DNA from: an uncultured Bacilli bacterium
GTDB lineage: Bacteria; Bacillota_I; Bacilli_A; RF39; UBA660
DNA: 8,009 bases
Direction: 5' to 3'
Assembly: GCA_944345045.1 (NCBI GenBank)
Contig: CALVMI010000055.1
Location: 1-8,009, forward strand
The notes under the pieces were generated by a model that ran no database searches, had not been told where the DNA came from, and saw only the letters and a list, made by a program, of their open reading frames with translations. Shown here in pieces: positions 1 through 5,907 of this stretch. Position 1 is the stretch's first letter. Every line of letters begins with the position of its first letter. Position numbers and translations under genes: made by a program.

Positions 1-114
1 AAAGAGGGACATGGACTAGGATTATTTTCCATATTAAAGATGAAAAGCGTCAAAGTAAAAACTTCTATTCGTGGCAATAAATTTACTTGTGTTTTATTGG
101 TAAATAAAAAATAA
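1..114 (+). CDS. Sensor histidine kinase, GHKL ATPase C-terminus (partial)
   Basis: The window opens inside a reading frame that ends at TAA 112-114 after 37 codons. Its first residues, KEGHGLGLFSILK, match the G2 box (GxGLGL) of the ATP-binding domain of GHKL histidine kinases, especially the AgrC-like group, which reads GHGIGL followed by a helix. The end, with FTCVLLV before the stop, fits the last beta strand of that domain. Such kinases autophosphorylate a histidine in response to an extracellular signal, often a peptide, and pass the phosphate to a response regulator. The H box, the N box and the membrane sensor lie outside the window, so neither the signal nor the partner can be told. 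No terminator-like hairpin with a T tract follows the stop on the + strand. Confidence 0.72.
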   Translation, partial: KEGHGLGLFSILKMKSVKVKTSIRGNKFTCVLLVNKK

Positions 115-126
115 AAAACAATTTTA

Positions 127-155
127 TGGACTTCTTTCATAAAATATGATATATT
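127..155 (+). promoter_or_regulatory. Predicted sigma-A promoter for the 182-1642 gene
   Basis: TGGACT (127-132) and TATATT (150-155) are separated by 17 bp, and an extended -10 TG lies at 147-148. This predicts a transcript start near 162 and a 20-nt leader before the ATG at 182. It argues against the in-frame ATG at 146, which would lie upstream of the transcript. An 8-bp perfect inverted repeat (121-128 and 138-145) overlaps the -35 region. The call is by eye. Confidence 0.48.
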
Positions 156-181
156 CTAAAAGAGTAAAGGAGTATGGAGTT

Positions 182-1642
182 ATGAGTGAAAATGAAATGG
201 GAAATAATCCTAATACAACAATGCAATCACAAGAAGAGCCTATGGCTACATTAGATAAGACTATGGAGTATAAAACTTTTCAAAGCAAACAAAAAAAGAA
301 AAAAGGCCTTTATTTGTTGCTTGGAATATTGATTGTTGCGGTGATAGGAATACTTATTTGGTATTTTGTATTTAGACCAGCAAATATTAATGTTTATGAA
401 CGGGCTGTTCGAGATTTTTTCGGTACTGTGAAACAAAATTTGAATGAAGCTAAAAATTATTCTATTGATTTTGATTATAAAACAGATGTAGTAGCATTAG
501 ATGGAAATATTGATTTTGATTCAAGTATGGAAGAGTTAGATATTTTATCTGCTTACTCACTAGGTTTTGATGTAAAGTCTGATGCTAAAAATAAAAAGTA
601 TGAAGTTGCACTTAGTTTGAATGATGCAACTGATACAGTTTTAGATGGCACGGTTTACATGATTGAAGACCAAGCTTATATTGCAAGTGAAAAACTTTAT
701 GATGGACTTTTATCTTCTGCTATAGATAGTCCTATAGATATGAGTAATATGCCATCTTATACAATTAGTACTTATCAAACTTTGGTAGAAAAGCTTGAAG
801 ATGTCATGATTCGCTTTATTAAGGAATCAGAAATCCGTAGAGAAAATATTACTAAAGAAATTGATGGTCAAAGTAGAAATGTTACTGATCATATTTTTAC
901 AATGACAGGGGCTGATGCTAAAAGATTAGTAAATGATTTTGCGACAACTCTTTTAAGCGATGAAGCTTATTTAGAAGAACTTGCTAGATTTTTAGGAATG
1001 AACGTTGCTGATTTGCGAGCTACTTTGGAAGAAATGCAAAGTACAGAAGATTTTGGCGATGGCGAGCTTACTTTTCATTTATATACTGAAGGAAAAGACA
1101 ATATGCTTGTAGCCATGAGTATATATGCAGATGAAACAGAGGCATTAACGGGAACATTTAATGAAACAAATAATATTATTACTTTTTTAAATACGGATAA
1201 TGGTGATGTTACTATTTCTTATAATGATACAGAATTCAAATTGTCTACAACTACTTATGGTGAGGCAACTGAGCTTGTTATAACAAGAATATCTGAAAAT
1301 GAACAAGAAGTAAGTTTTACATATCCAGATGGTACATTGACTGCACGTGTATCTTTAAATAAAGAATCTGATAGCGCTATGAAAATAGCTGCTGACTTAA
1401 CCGTTTCGGCGTTAAGTGAAGGTGAAATTGTTGACTTAGCAATGAATGTGGATGCTACATTAACAGTAGGTAATCAAGAAGTTGCTAATATTGACACTAC
1501 TAATGCCATCGATGCTAATTCGCTAACTGAAGAACAATCTAATGAAATTTTGATGAATTTGATGAATATTTTGATGAATGAAGAACCTATTTATAATTTG
1601 ATTTATGGCATTTCAACAGGTTCAAATCCATTTGCTTTGTAA
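182..1642 (+). CDS. Membrane-anchored protein of unknown function with large outer domain
   Basis: I do not recognise this family. The 486-residue protein has a polar N-terminal tail of about 41 residues ending in a lysine cluster (KQKKKK), one hydrophobic helix at about 43-64, and an outer domain of about 420 residues that is acidic and has no cysteine. Lysines before the helix suggest the tail is inside and the large domain outside. The domain has many alternating short strands (for example GTVYMIEDQAYIA), reminiscent of beta-rich lipoprotein-type domains, but there is no lipobox. Near the C-terminus ILMN or LMN recurs three times in a row (about 1553-1581). The start at 182 is preferred over 146 because AAAGGAG (166-172) sits 9 nt upstream of it and the promoter lies between the two. 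It appears to be a single-gene unit. Confidence 0.85.
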   Translation: MSENEMGNNPNTTMQSQEEPMATLDKTMEYKTFQSKQKKKKGLYLLLGILIVAVIGILIWYFVFRPANINVYERAVRDFFGTVKQNLNEAKNYSIDFDYKTDVVALDGNIDFDSSMEELDILSAYSLGFDVKSDAKNKKYEVALSLNDATDTVLDGTVYMIEDQAYIASEKLYDGLLSSAIDSPIDMSNMPSYTISTYQTLVEKLEDVMIRFIKESEIRRENITKEIDGQSRNVTDHIFTMTGADAKRLVNDFATTLLSDEAYLEELARFLGMNVADLRATLEEMQSTEDFGDGELTFHLYTEGKDNMLVAMSIYADETEALTGTFNETNNIITFLNTDNGDVTISYNDTEFKLSTTTYGEATELVITRISENEQEVSFTYPDGTLTARVSLNKESDSAMKIAADLTVSALSEGEIVDLAMNVDATLTVGNQEVANIDTTNAIDANSLTEEQSNEILMNLMNILMNEEPIYNLIYGISTGSNPFAL

Positions 1643-1669
1643 AATGTTTTGACAATTAAAAAAACATTT
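1642..1669 (+). repeat. 9-bp perfect inverted repeat over the tyrS -35 region
   Basis: AAATGTTTT (1642-1650) and AAAACATTT (1661-1669) are perfect reverse complements with a 10-nt loop. The repeat starts at the stop codon of the upstream gene and covers the -35 box and most of the spacer of the tyrS promoter. No T tract follows, so it is a poor intrinsic terminator. It could be an operator, a weak terminator, or chance in AT-rich DNA. Confidence 0.5.
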
Positions 1670-1677
1670 GTTAGAAT
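1649..1677 (+). promoter_or_regulatory. Sigma-A promoter of the tyrS T-box leader
   Basis: TTGACA (1649-1654) matches the -35 consensus exactly. TAGAAT (1672-1677) matches five of six -10 positions, and the spacer is 17 bp. A transcript start near G1684 follows. This position matters because it limits the leader to about 130 nt before the U tract, much shorter than a canonical T-box leader. Confidence 0.75.
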
Positions 1678-1683
1678 CAAGTT

Positions 1684-1840
1684 GTTGATGTAGATGCTGC
1701 CTTACAACCAGCGGAGTCAAATCGCTAAAAAGCGTTATAATTAAGAGGTAGAAAATTCTATGAATTAGGGTGGTACCACGGAATATCTTTCGTCCCTAGG
1801 CATAGAATTTTTTTGCTTATTGTATGGAAAGGAAAAAAAT
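1684..1840 (+). promoter_or_regulatory. Tyrosine-specific T-box riboswitch leader of tyrS
   Basis: The conserved T-box stretch AGGGTGGTACCACG occupies 1767-1780 and lies directly upstream of tyrS. In this family uncharged tRNA pairs its anticodon with a specifier codon and its ACCA end with the UGGN bulge. UGGU is at 1771-1774, which suits a tRNA with discriminator base A, as bacterial tRNA-Tyr has. The antiterminator hairpin folds as TAGGG/CCCTA (1766-1770 with 1794-1798), a 7-nt TGGTACC bulge, then ACGGAA/TTTCGT (1778-1783 with 1788-1793) around a TATC loop. The likely Tyr specifier is UAC at 1703-1705 followed by A1706, in a short hairpin loop. A CGCT/AGCG hairpin with an AAAA loop (1723-1734) lies between. 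Identity is secure; the fold of the 5' part is inferred by hand. Confidence 0.9.
1753..1814 (+). terminator. Rho-independent terminator of the T-box leader
   Basis: AAATTCTATG (1753-1762) and CATAGAATTT (1801-1810) form a perfect 10-bp stem followed by a T run (1808-1814). The T-box antiterminator hairpin is enclosed inside this stem. The usual downstream complement of CGTCCCT is absent, so this outer stem is the only evident terminator. Confidence 0.7.
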
Positions 1841-3055
1841 ATGACATTATATGAAGATTTAAAATGGCGTGGATTAATCAAGGATATTTCTTCGCCTGAT
1901 TTGGAAGAAAAATTAAATGCTGGAGGAATGACGTTTTATATTGGAACTGATCCAACTGCTGATTCTATGCATATTGGGCATTATTCGTCATTTTTGATTT
2001 CTAAAAGACTAGCTAAATATGGACATCATCCTTTATTGTTGGTCGGAGGGGCAACAGGAAGAATTGGAGATCCTAAGCCAACGGCTGAAAGAGAAATGAA
2101 AACAATTGATGAAATTACGAAAAACGCGATTGGTCTTACTAAACAAGCTGAAACGATTTTTGGTTTTGAAGTAGTAAATAACTGGGATTGGAGTAAGGAC
2201 ATTAATTTTATTGATTTTTTAAGAGATTATGGTAAATTTTTTAATATCAATTATATGTTAGATAAAGACATTATTAGAAGAAGATTAGATACAGGAATCA
2301 CTTACACAGAATTTTCTTATATGATTATGCAAGCTTTGGATTTCTATTATTTATTTGAAAATAAAAATTGCGTTATGCAAGTTGCTGGTTCTGATCAATG
2401 GGGAAATATTACAGCTGGAATTGATTTGATTCGTAAAAAAACTGGCAAAGTGGCTTATGGCTTTACAATGCCATTAATATTAGATAAAGATGGTAAAAAA
2501 TTCGGTAAAACTGAAGGTAATGCTCTTTGGCTAGATAAAGAAAAAACATCTCCTTATGAATTGTATCAATATTTAGTTAATACAGATGATAGTTTAGTTA
2601 TTGATTATTTAAAAAAACTTACTTTTTTATCAAAAGAAGAAATTGAAAGCATTGAAGAAGAACATCAAAAAATGCCAGAGAAGAGAATTGCCCAACAAGA
2701 ACTAGCAAAGCAAATTCTTACCGATTTACATGGTGAAAAGGAATATCTTCACGCTAAAGAAGTTTCAGAATGCTTATTTACTGGAAAAGTAGATACATTG
2801 ACCGACAAAGAGATTGAAGCTGTTTTTAAAGGAGTGCCAACTTTTTCTTATGAAAATAAAGCGCTTATTGATTTGTTAGTAGAAAATCATATTGCATCTT
2901 CTAAAAGGGAAGCTAGAGAGTTTTTAGCAGGAAATGCTATAAGTGTTAATGGTAAGATTGTTACAGATGAAAATTTCTTGTTAGATAGTCAAAGAAAATA
3001 TTCTATTGTTCGTCGAGGTAAGAAGAAATACTTTGTTTTTGAAAAGTTAAATTAA
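1841..3055 (+). CDS. tyrS: Tyrosyl-tRNA synthetase
   Basis: A 404-residue class I aminoacyl-tRNA synthetase of bacterial length that joins tyrosine to tRNA-Tyr in the cytoplasm using ATP. The Rossmann catalytic domain shows the HIGH motif (residues 44-47, within DPTADSMHIGH), GGATGRIGDP (69-78), the substrate-site motif VAGSDQWGN (181-189), and KFGKT (220-224), the form of the KMSKS loop seen in bacterial TyrRS. A C-terminal S4-like RNA-binding domain runs from about 342 to the end (LLVENHIASSKREAREFL, then ISVNGKIV). The ATG at 1841 is chosen over an in-frame TTG at 1820 because GGAAAGGA (1826-1833) ends 7 nt before it and the TTG lies almost against the leader terminator. Expression should rise when uncharged tRNA-Tyr accumulates, through the T-box leader. 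It is a single-gene unit. Confidence 0.98.
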   Translation: MTLYEDLKWRGLIKDISSPDLEEKLNAGGMTFYIGTDPTADSMHIGHYSSFLISKRLAKYGHHPLLLVGGATGRIGDPKPTAEREMKTIDEITKNAIGLTKQAETIFGFEVVNNWDWSKDINFIDFLRDYGKFFNINYMLDKDIIRRRLDTGITYTEFSYMIMQALDFYYLFENKNCVMQVAGSDQWGNITAGIDLIRKKTGKVAYGFTMPLILDKDGKKFGKTEGNALWLDKEKTSPYELYQYLVNTDDSLVIDYLKKLTFLSKEEIESIEEEHQKMPEKRIAQQELAKQILTDLHGEKEYLHAKEVSECLFTGKVDTLTDKEIEAVFKGVPTFSYENKALIDLLVENHIASSKREAREFLAGNAISVNGKIVTDENFLLDSQRKYSIVRRGKKKYFVFEKLN

Positions 3056-3059
3056 TTAG

Positions 3060-3090
3060 AAATTGTCATAAATATTGTGGCAATTTTTTT
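3060..3090 (+). terminator. Rho-independent terminator of tyrS
   Basis: AAATTGTC (3060-3067) pairs with GGCAATTT (3079-3086) with one U-G pair. The stem continues inward through 3068-3071 and 3075-3078 to a 3-nt loop, giving about 12 pairs. A T run covers 3084-3090. It starts 5 nt after the tyrS stop. Confidence 0.88.
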
Positions 3091-3117
3091 GACTTTCTGT
3101 TTTCTTAAAACTATAAT
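3089..3117 (+). promoter_or_regulatory. Sigma-A promoter of the cysteine-cluster gene
   Basis: TTGACT (3089-3094) and a perfect TATAAT (3112-3117) are spaced by 17 bp. The -35 box begins in the tyrS terminator T tract, so the two units are packed tightly. The transcript start would be near 3124, leaving a leader of only about 12 nt. Confidence 0.78.
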
Positions 3118-3135
3118 AGGCGATAGGTGAAATTG

Positions 3136-3780
3136 ATGAAAAACGAAAATTTGGAAATATGCAAACAATGTCAAGGGTATTGTTGTAAAAAAAGTGGCTG
3201 TGATTATATACCTGATGATTTTCCGGAATTATCTTTAAACTTTTTACTTGCCAAATTATATGAAGGGTATATTTCTATTGTTTCTGCCCAAGATTTTAAA
3301 AGCTTACCTAATGGTCAGATTGTGAATACGCCTTTTTTGTATTTGCGAGCGCGAAATGTGAATAGACCGATTGTTGATTTGCTGTCGATGAAAACGCCAT
3401 GTGCTTCCTTAACAAAAATGGGCTGTGCATTTACATATGAACAAAGACCTTATGGTGGAAAAAATCTTGTTCCTGTTCGTGATGGCATTTGTTATCCTAA
3501 AGAAGATCCTGTCGAACTGATTAAAAAATGGACGGATTATCAAAAAGTCCTTTCGCGGGCTGTTAAAAGAATAACTGGAAAAAGTGTAGATGAACAATTG
3601 AGACAAGATGTTGAACAACTTTTTTTGGATGTTTTGCTTGAAAATTTTCATGGCGTTTCAAAAAGAGAATTAGAAGAAATTGATGATTTACTTCCTGTTC
3701 TTATTCGGGCTTATCCGATAGAATTTGAAAATGCTCAAACAAAATATAATCAGAGTTTTCTAACTAGAAAATTAAAGTAA
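3136..3780 (+). CDS. YkgJ-like cysteine-cluster protein (putative Zn/Fe-binding)
   Basis: This 214-residue soluble protein begins with a dense cysteine cluster, C9-x2-C12-x3-CC16/17-x4-C22 (CKQCQGYCCKKSGC). A second group, C89-x7-C97 followed by YEQRP (101-105), and C119 come later. This layout matches the YkgJ/CxxCxxCC family, thought to bind zinc or iron; its biochemical role is not established. In many members the RP motif is followed by another cysteine (RPxxC). Here it reads RPYGG, and C119 may take that place. The remaining 95 residues are charged and helical with no membrane segment. The ATG at 3136 has AGGTGA (3125-3130) 5 nt upstream; an in-frame GTG at 3127 would sit nearly on the transcript start and overlap the ribosome-binding site. 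It has its own promoter and terminator. Confidence 0.8.
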   Translation: MKNENLEICKQCQGYCCKKSGCDYIPDDFPELSLNFLLAKLYEGYISIVSAQDFKSLPNGQIVNTPFLYLRARNVNRPIVDLLSMKTPCASLTKMGCAFTYEQRPYGGKNLVPVRDGICYPKEDPVELIKKWTDYQKVLSRAVKRITGKSVDEQLRQDVEQLFLDVLLENFHGVSKRELEEIDDLLPVLIRAYPIEFENAQTKYNQSFLTRKLK

Positions 3781-3799
3781 TCCTTTATTGCTTTTTTTT
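3774..3799 (+). terminator. Rho-independent terminator after the cysteine-cluster gene
   Basis: AAAGTAAT (3774-3781) pairs with ATTGCTTT (3787-3794), eight pairs including one U-G, around a CCTTT loop, followed by Ts to 3799. The 5' arm contains the stop codon. The stem is AT-rich, so termination may be leaky. Confidence 0.65.
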
Positions 3800-3816
3800 A
3801 GCTTAAATGATAAAAT
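3788..3816 (+). promoter_or_regulatory. Possible promoter of the DUF308/pilin-like pair
   Basis: TTGCTT (3788-3793) and TAAAAT (3811-3816) are 17 bp apart with an extended TG at 3808-3809. The -35 box is weak. The predicted transcript start (about 3823) coincides with the ribosome-binding site, which lowers confidence. Confidence 0.33.
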
Positions 3817-3835
3817 TTTTTTAGGAGGAGTTCTT

Positions 3836-4435
3836 ATGTATTTAGAAGATAAAAGTGTTGTGGAAAGTTTGAAAAAAAGAATGTATTCTTCTTTTATTGT
3901 TTCGATTCTTTTAATTATTTTTGCTATTGTTTTATTAATTAATCCTGATAATTTTATTCCAACTGCGATTAATGTTTTTGGATATGTATCCGTTTTTATG
4001 GGAATATTAAATTTTGTTTTTTATTTTCGTATTCCAAAAGAAAATCGAATTTATAGTAAAAACTTATCAACGGGTATTTTATTTATTCTTTTTGGCATAG
4101 TTGCTTTTATTGAAACGGAAATATTACAGGAAATGATTACAATCCTTATTGGCGGATATTTGGTTTTTCGCAATGCTTTTCGAACTGAAATTGCTTTTAT
4201 GTTAGAAGAAAAAGCTAAAAGAATATGGATTGCTACAACTGTTTTATCCGTAATGAATTTATTATTAGGATTTTTGATTATGATTAATCCGTTTACAAAT
4301 GTTTCCATTAATCTTTATTTAGGTGTAATGGTAATTGTATCTGAAATTCTCTTTATGTTCGAAAATGTTTTATTATTGATTGGTTTACGTAAGAAAAATA
4401 AAGAGATTATTGTTGAAGAAAAAGAAGAAAAGTAA
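3836..4435 (+). CDS. DUF308/HdeD-like six-helix membrane protein
   Basis: This 199-residue integral membrane protein has about six hydrophobic helices (roughly 19-35, 41-64, 77-94, 97-115, 130-150, 155-184) and charged ends; the tail is rich in Lys and Glu. The two halves look related: IVLLINPDNF near 31-40 and GFLIMINPFT near 145-154 share a helix ending in INP. Such internal repetition and topology fit the DUF308 (HdeD-like) family. HdeD is linked to acid resistance in E. coli, but that role should not be carried over here. The ATG at 3836 is chosen because AGGAGG (3823-3828) lies 7 nt upstream; earlier in-frame starts lie before this site. The next gene begins 10 nt after the stop, so the two are probably co-transcribed. 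Confidence 0.75.
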   Translation: MYLEDKSVVESLKKRMYSSFIVSILLIIFAIVLLINPDNFIPTAINVFGYVSVFMGILNFVFYFRIPKENRIYSKNLSTGILFILFGIVAFIETEILQEMITILIGGYLVFRNAFRTEIAFMLEEKAKRIWIATTVLSVMNLLLGFLIMINPFTNVSINLYLGVMVIVSEILFMFENVLLLIGLRKKNKEIIVEEKEEK

Positions 4436-4445
4436 AGGAAGAAAT

Positions 4446-5255
4446 ATGAAAAATAAAAAGGGTTTTATTGCTACTTCTTTAATTTATTCTTTTTTTCTTG
4501 TTTTTTTGATGCTGATGGTTACTATTTTGGCAAATAGTGTCAATAATCGAATATTAGTGGGAAGAATTAAGGAAGATATAAGAGCAGATATTGATTCAGA
4601 AGTAAGTTTTGTTGTTGATGAATTGGAATCTAGAACGTATACCGCTGGTGAAGTGATTCGTTTTGCTGGTGAGGATTGGAATGTTGTCTCTGATAAGGGC
4701 TCAACTGTTGTCTTAGTGTTAAATCGTTCTTTAACAAAACAAGAAATTGTAACGAGTATTGGACAAGAGGGAAATACTCGAATTTATGGTACTTGCAATA
4801 CCGATGATGCTTGTCAAGTGAGAGCTTGTTATAACGCGACTACTACTTCTACCGGTGGCGAGCAATATTGTTGGTACTATTCTAGTAGTAGTTTTCGAAT
4901 TCCAGCTTGGAATCCAACCGCGTCCGAGATTTCTTCTAATTATGGTCAGACGATTGTTAGTGCAGTTACCAGGGCTTGGTTTGAAACGCATCAAAGTTTA
5001 CAAAGAGTGTTAAATAAAGGAAAACTTGTTTTGATGAATATTAATGATGGAACTTTAAATACTACAGGTTATGTTCGACTACCGTCTACTGCTGATGTTT
5101 CAAGTGCTTCATCTTGGGCGAGTGTAAAGCAACCTTTTCATGTTTTACAAAAAGTAAGTAATACGCAGACTCGTATTTATGGCACTTCGTTACAAACAGT
5201 AAATTCTAATACGGCAGCCTACATTAGACCTGTTATTGAAGTGCATGAAGGTTGA
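4446..5255 (+). CDS. Type IV pilin-like exported protein with C-terminal domain
   Basis: The 269-residue protein begins MKNKKGFIATSLIYSF, a short basic leader, a G6-F7 junction and a hydrophobic helix to about residue 29 that continues as an amphipathic helix to about 62. This resembles class III (prepilin) signals, cut by prepilin peptidase after Gly, although the usual Glu at mature position 5 is Ser. The outer domain (about 65-269) starts with GEVIRFAGEDWNVV and ends with AAYIRPVIEVHEG. These edges recall the DUF6273 type of domain, a low-confidence comparison. Four cysteines (117, 123, 128, 142) could form two disulfides outside the cell. TRIYGT occurs twice (111-116 and 242-247). The start has AAAGGA (4434-4439) 6 nt upstream. 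It could instead be a simple type II anchored protein. No pilus assembly genes are visible here. Confidence 0.68.
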   Translation: MKNKKGFIATSLIYSFFLVFLMLMVTILANSVNNRILVGRIKEDIRADIDSEVSFVVDELESRTYTAGEVIRFAGEDWNVVSDKGSTVVLVLNRSLTKQEIVTSIGQEGNTRIYGTCNTDDACQVRACYNATTTSTGGEQYCWYYSSSSFRIPAWNPTASEISSNYGQTIVSAVTRAWFETHQSLQRVLNKGKLVLMNINDGTLNTTGYVRLPSTADVSSASSWASVKQPFHVLQKVSNTQTRIYGTSLQTVNSNTAAYIRPVIEVHEG

Positions 5256-5279
5256 TTGCAAGAATAAAAAAAATATGAT
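5252..5279 (+). promoter_or_regulatory. Predicted promoter of lemA
   Basis: TTGATT (5252-5257), overlapping the stop codon of the upstream gene, and TATGAT (5274-5279) are 16 bp apart. The transcript start would be near 5286. No terminator hairpin separates lemA from the upstream gene, so read-through is also possible. Confidence 0.5.
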
Positions 5280-5308
5280 AAACTATATATTATAAAGGAG
5301 GAGAAAAT

Positions 5309-5863
5309 ATGCCTGTTTGGTTAATCGTAGTTTTAGTGATTGTTGTTTTACTTGTTATTTATTTTGTGTTAACGTATAACAAATTGGTTGATTTACGAAA
5401 TCGTGTTCGTGATCAATGGAGTCAAATTGATGTTCAATTAAAAAGAAGATTTGATTTAATTCCTAATTTGGTAAGTACGGTAAAAGGATATGCAAAACAT
5501 GAAAGTGAAACTTTGGAAAGTGTAATCGCGGCTCGTAATAGTTATACAACAGCATCTACACCACATGAAAAAATGGAAGCAAACAATATGTTAAGTGAAA
5601 CCTTAACAAAGTTATTTGCGTTGGCTGAAAGCTATCCAGATTTAAAAGCAAATACGAATTTTTTAGATTTACAAAAAGAACTACAAGATACAGAAGACAA
5701 AATTGCTATGGCTCGTCAATTTTATAATGATACTGTTCTAACATATAATAATAAAATTGAGATGTTCCCATCAAATATTATTGCTTCCATGTTCCATTTT
5801 AAAATGGAAGAATTCTTTAAAGCTGAAGAAGAAGCAAGACAAAATGTCAAAGTGGAATTTTAA
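5309..5863 (+). CDS. lemA: LemA family protein
   Basis: At 184 residues this is the usual LemA length. One N-terminal hydrophobic helix (about 3-22) is followed by a long helical domain with the family signature: YNKLVDLRNRV at about 23-33, then WSQIDVQLKRRFDLIPNLV and TVKGYAKHE. Further family features are the AESYPDLKAN segment and a C-terminal FPSNIIA stretch. The family is predicted to form a membrane-anchored helical bundle; its molecular function is not settled, and it often sits beside DUF2207 or TPM-domain membrane proteins. That arrangement holds here, with a DUF2207 gene 44 nt downstream. A strong ribosome-binding site, AAAGGAGG (5294-5301), lies 7 nt before the ATG. Confidence 0.96.
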   Translation: MPVWLIVVLVIVVLLVIYFVLTYNKLVDLRNRVRDQWSQIDVQLKRRFDLIPNLVSTVKGYAKHESETLESVIAARNSYTTASTPHEKMEANNMLSETLTKLFALAESYPDLKANTNFLDLQKELQDTEDKIAMARQFYNDTVLTYNNKIEMFPSNIIASMFHFKMEEFFKAEEEARQNVKVEF

Positions 5864-5887
5864 GCTTACTTATGTAAGCTTCTTTTT
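5862..5887 (+). terminator. Terminator or attenuator between lemA and the DUF2207 gene
   Basis: AAGCTTAC (5862-5869) and GTAAGCTT (5874-5881) form a perfect 8-bp hairpin with a TTAT loop, followed by CTTTTT (5882-5887). The 5' arm overlaps the lemA stop. No clear separate promoter is seen for the next gene, so partial read-through would make lemA transcript more abundant than the downstream part. Confidence 0.72.
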
Positions 5888-5907
5888 CTATTAGAAAGGA
5901 AAAACGT

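Noticed and set aside
146..181. Earlier in-frame ATG at 146 adding 12 residues to the outer-domain protein
   Set aside because: It lies upstream of the predicted transcript start and has no ribosome-binding site; the ATG at 182 has a well-spaced AAAGGAG.
3409..3651. Minus-strand open frame opposite the cysteine-cluster gene
   Set aside because: It is a shadow of a well-supported + strand gene; its product is low-complexity and no promoter or ribosome-binding site supports it. The other minus-strand frames in the window are the same kind.
5241..5270. Reading TGA as Trp (Mycoplasma code) at the end of the pilin-like gene
   Set aside because: Read-through would add only four codons, and Trp is written TGG elsewhere with no internal TGA in any gene, so TGA is best read as stop.
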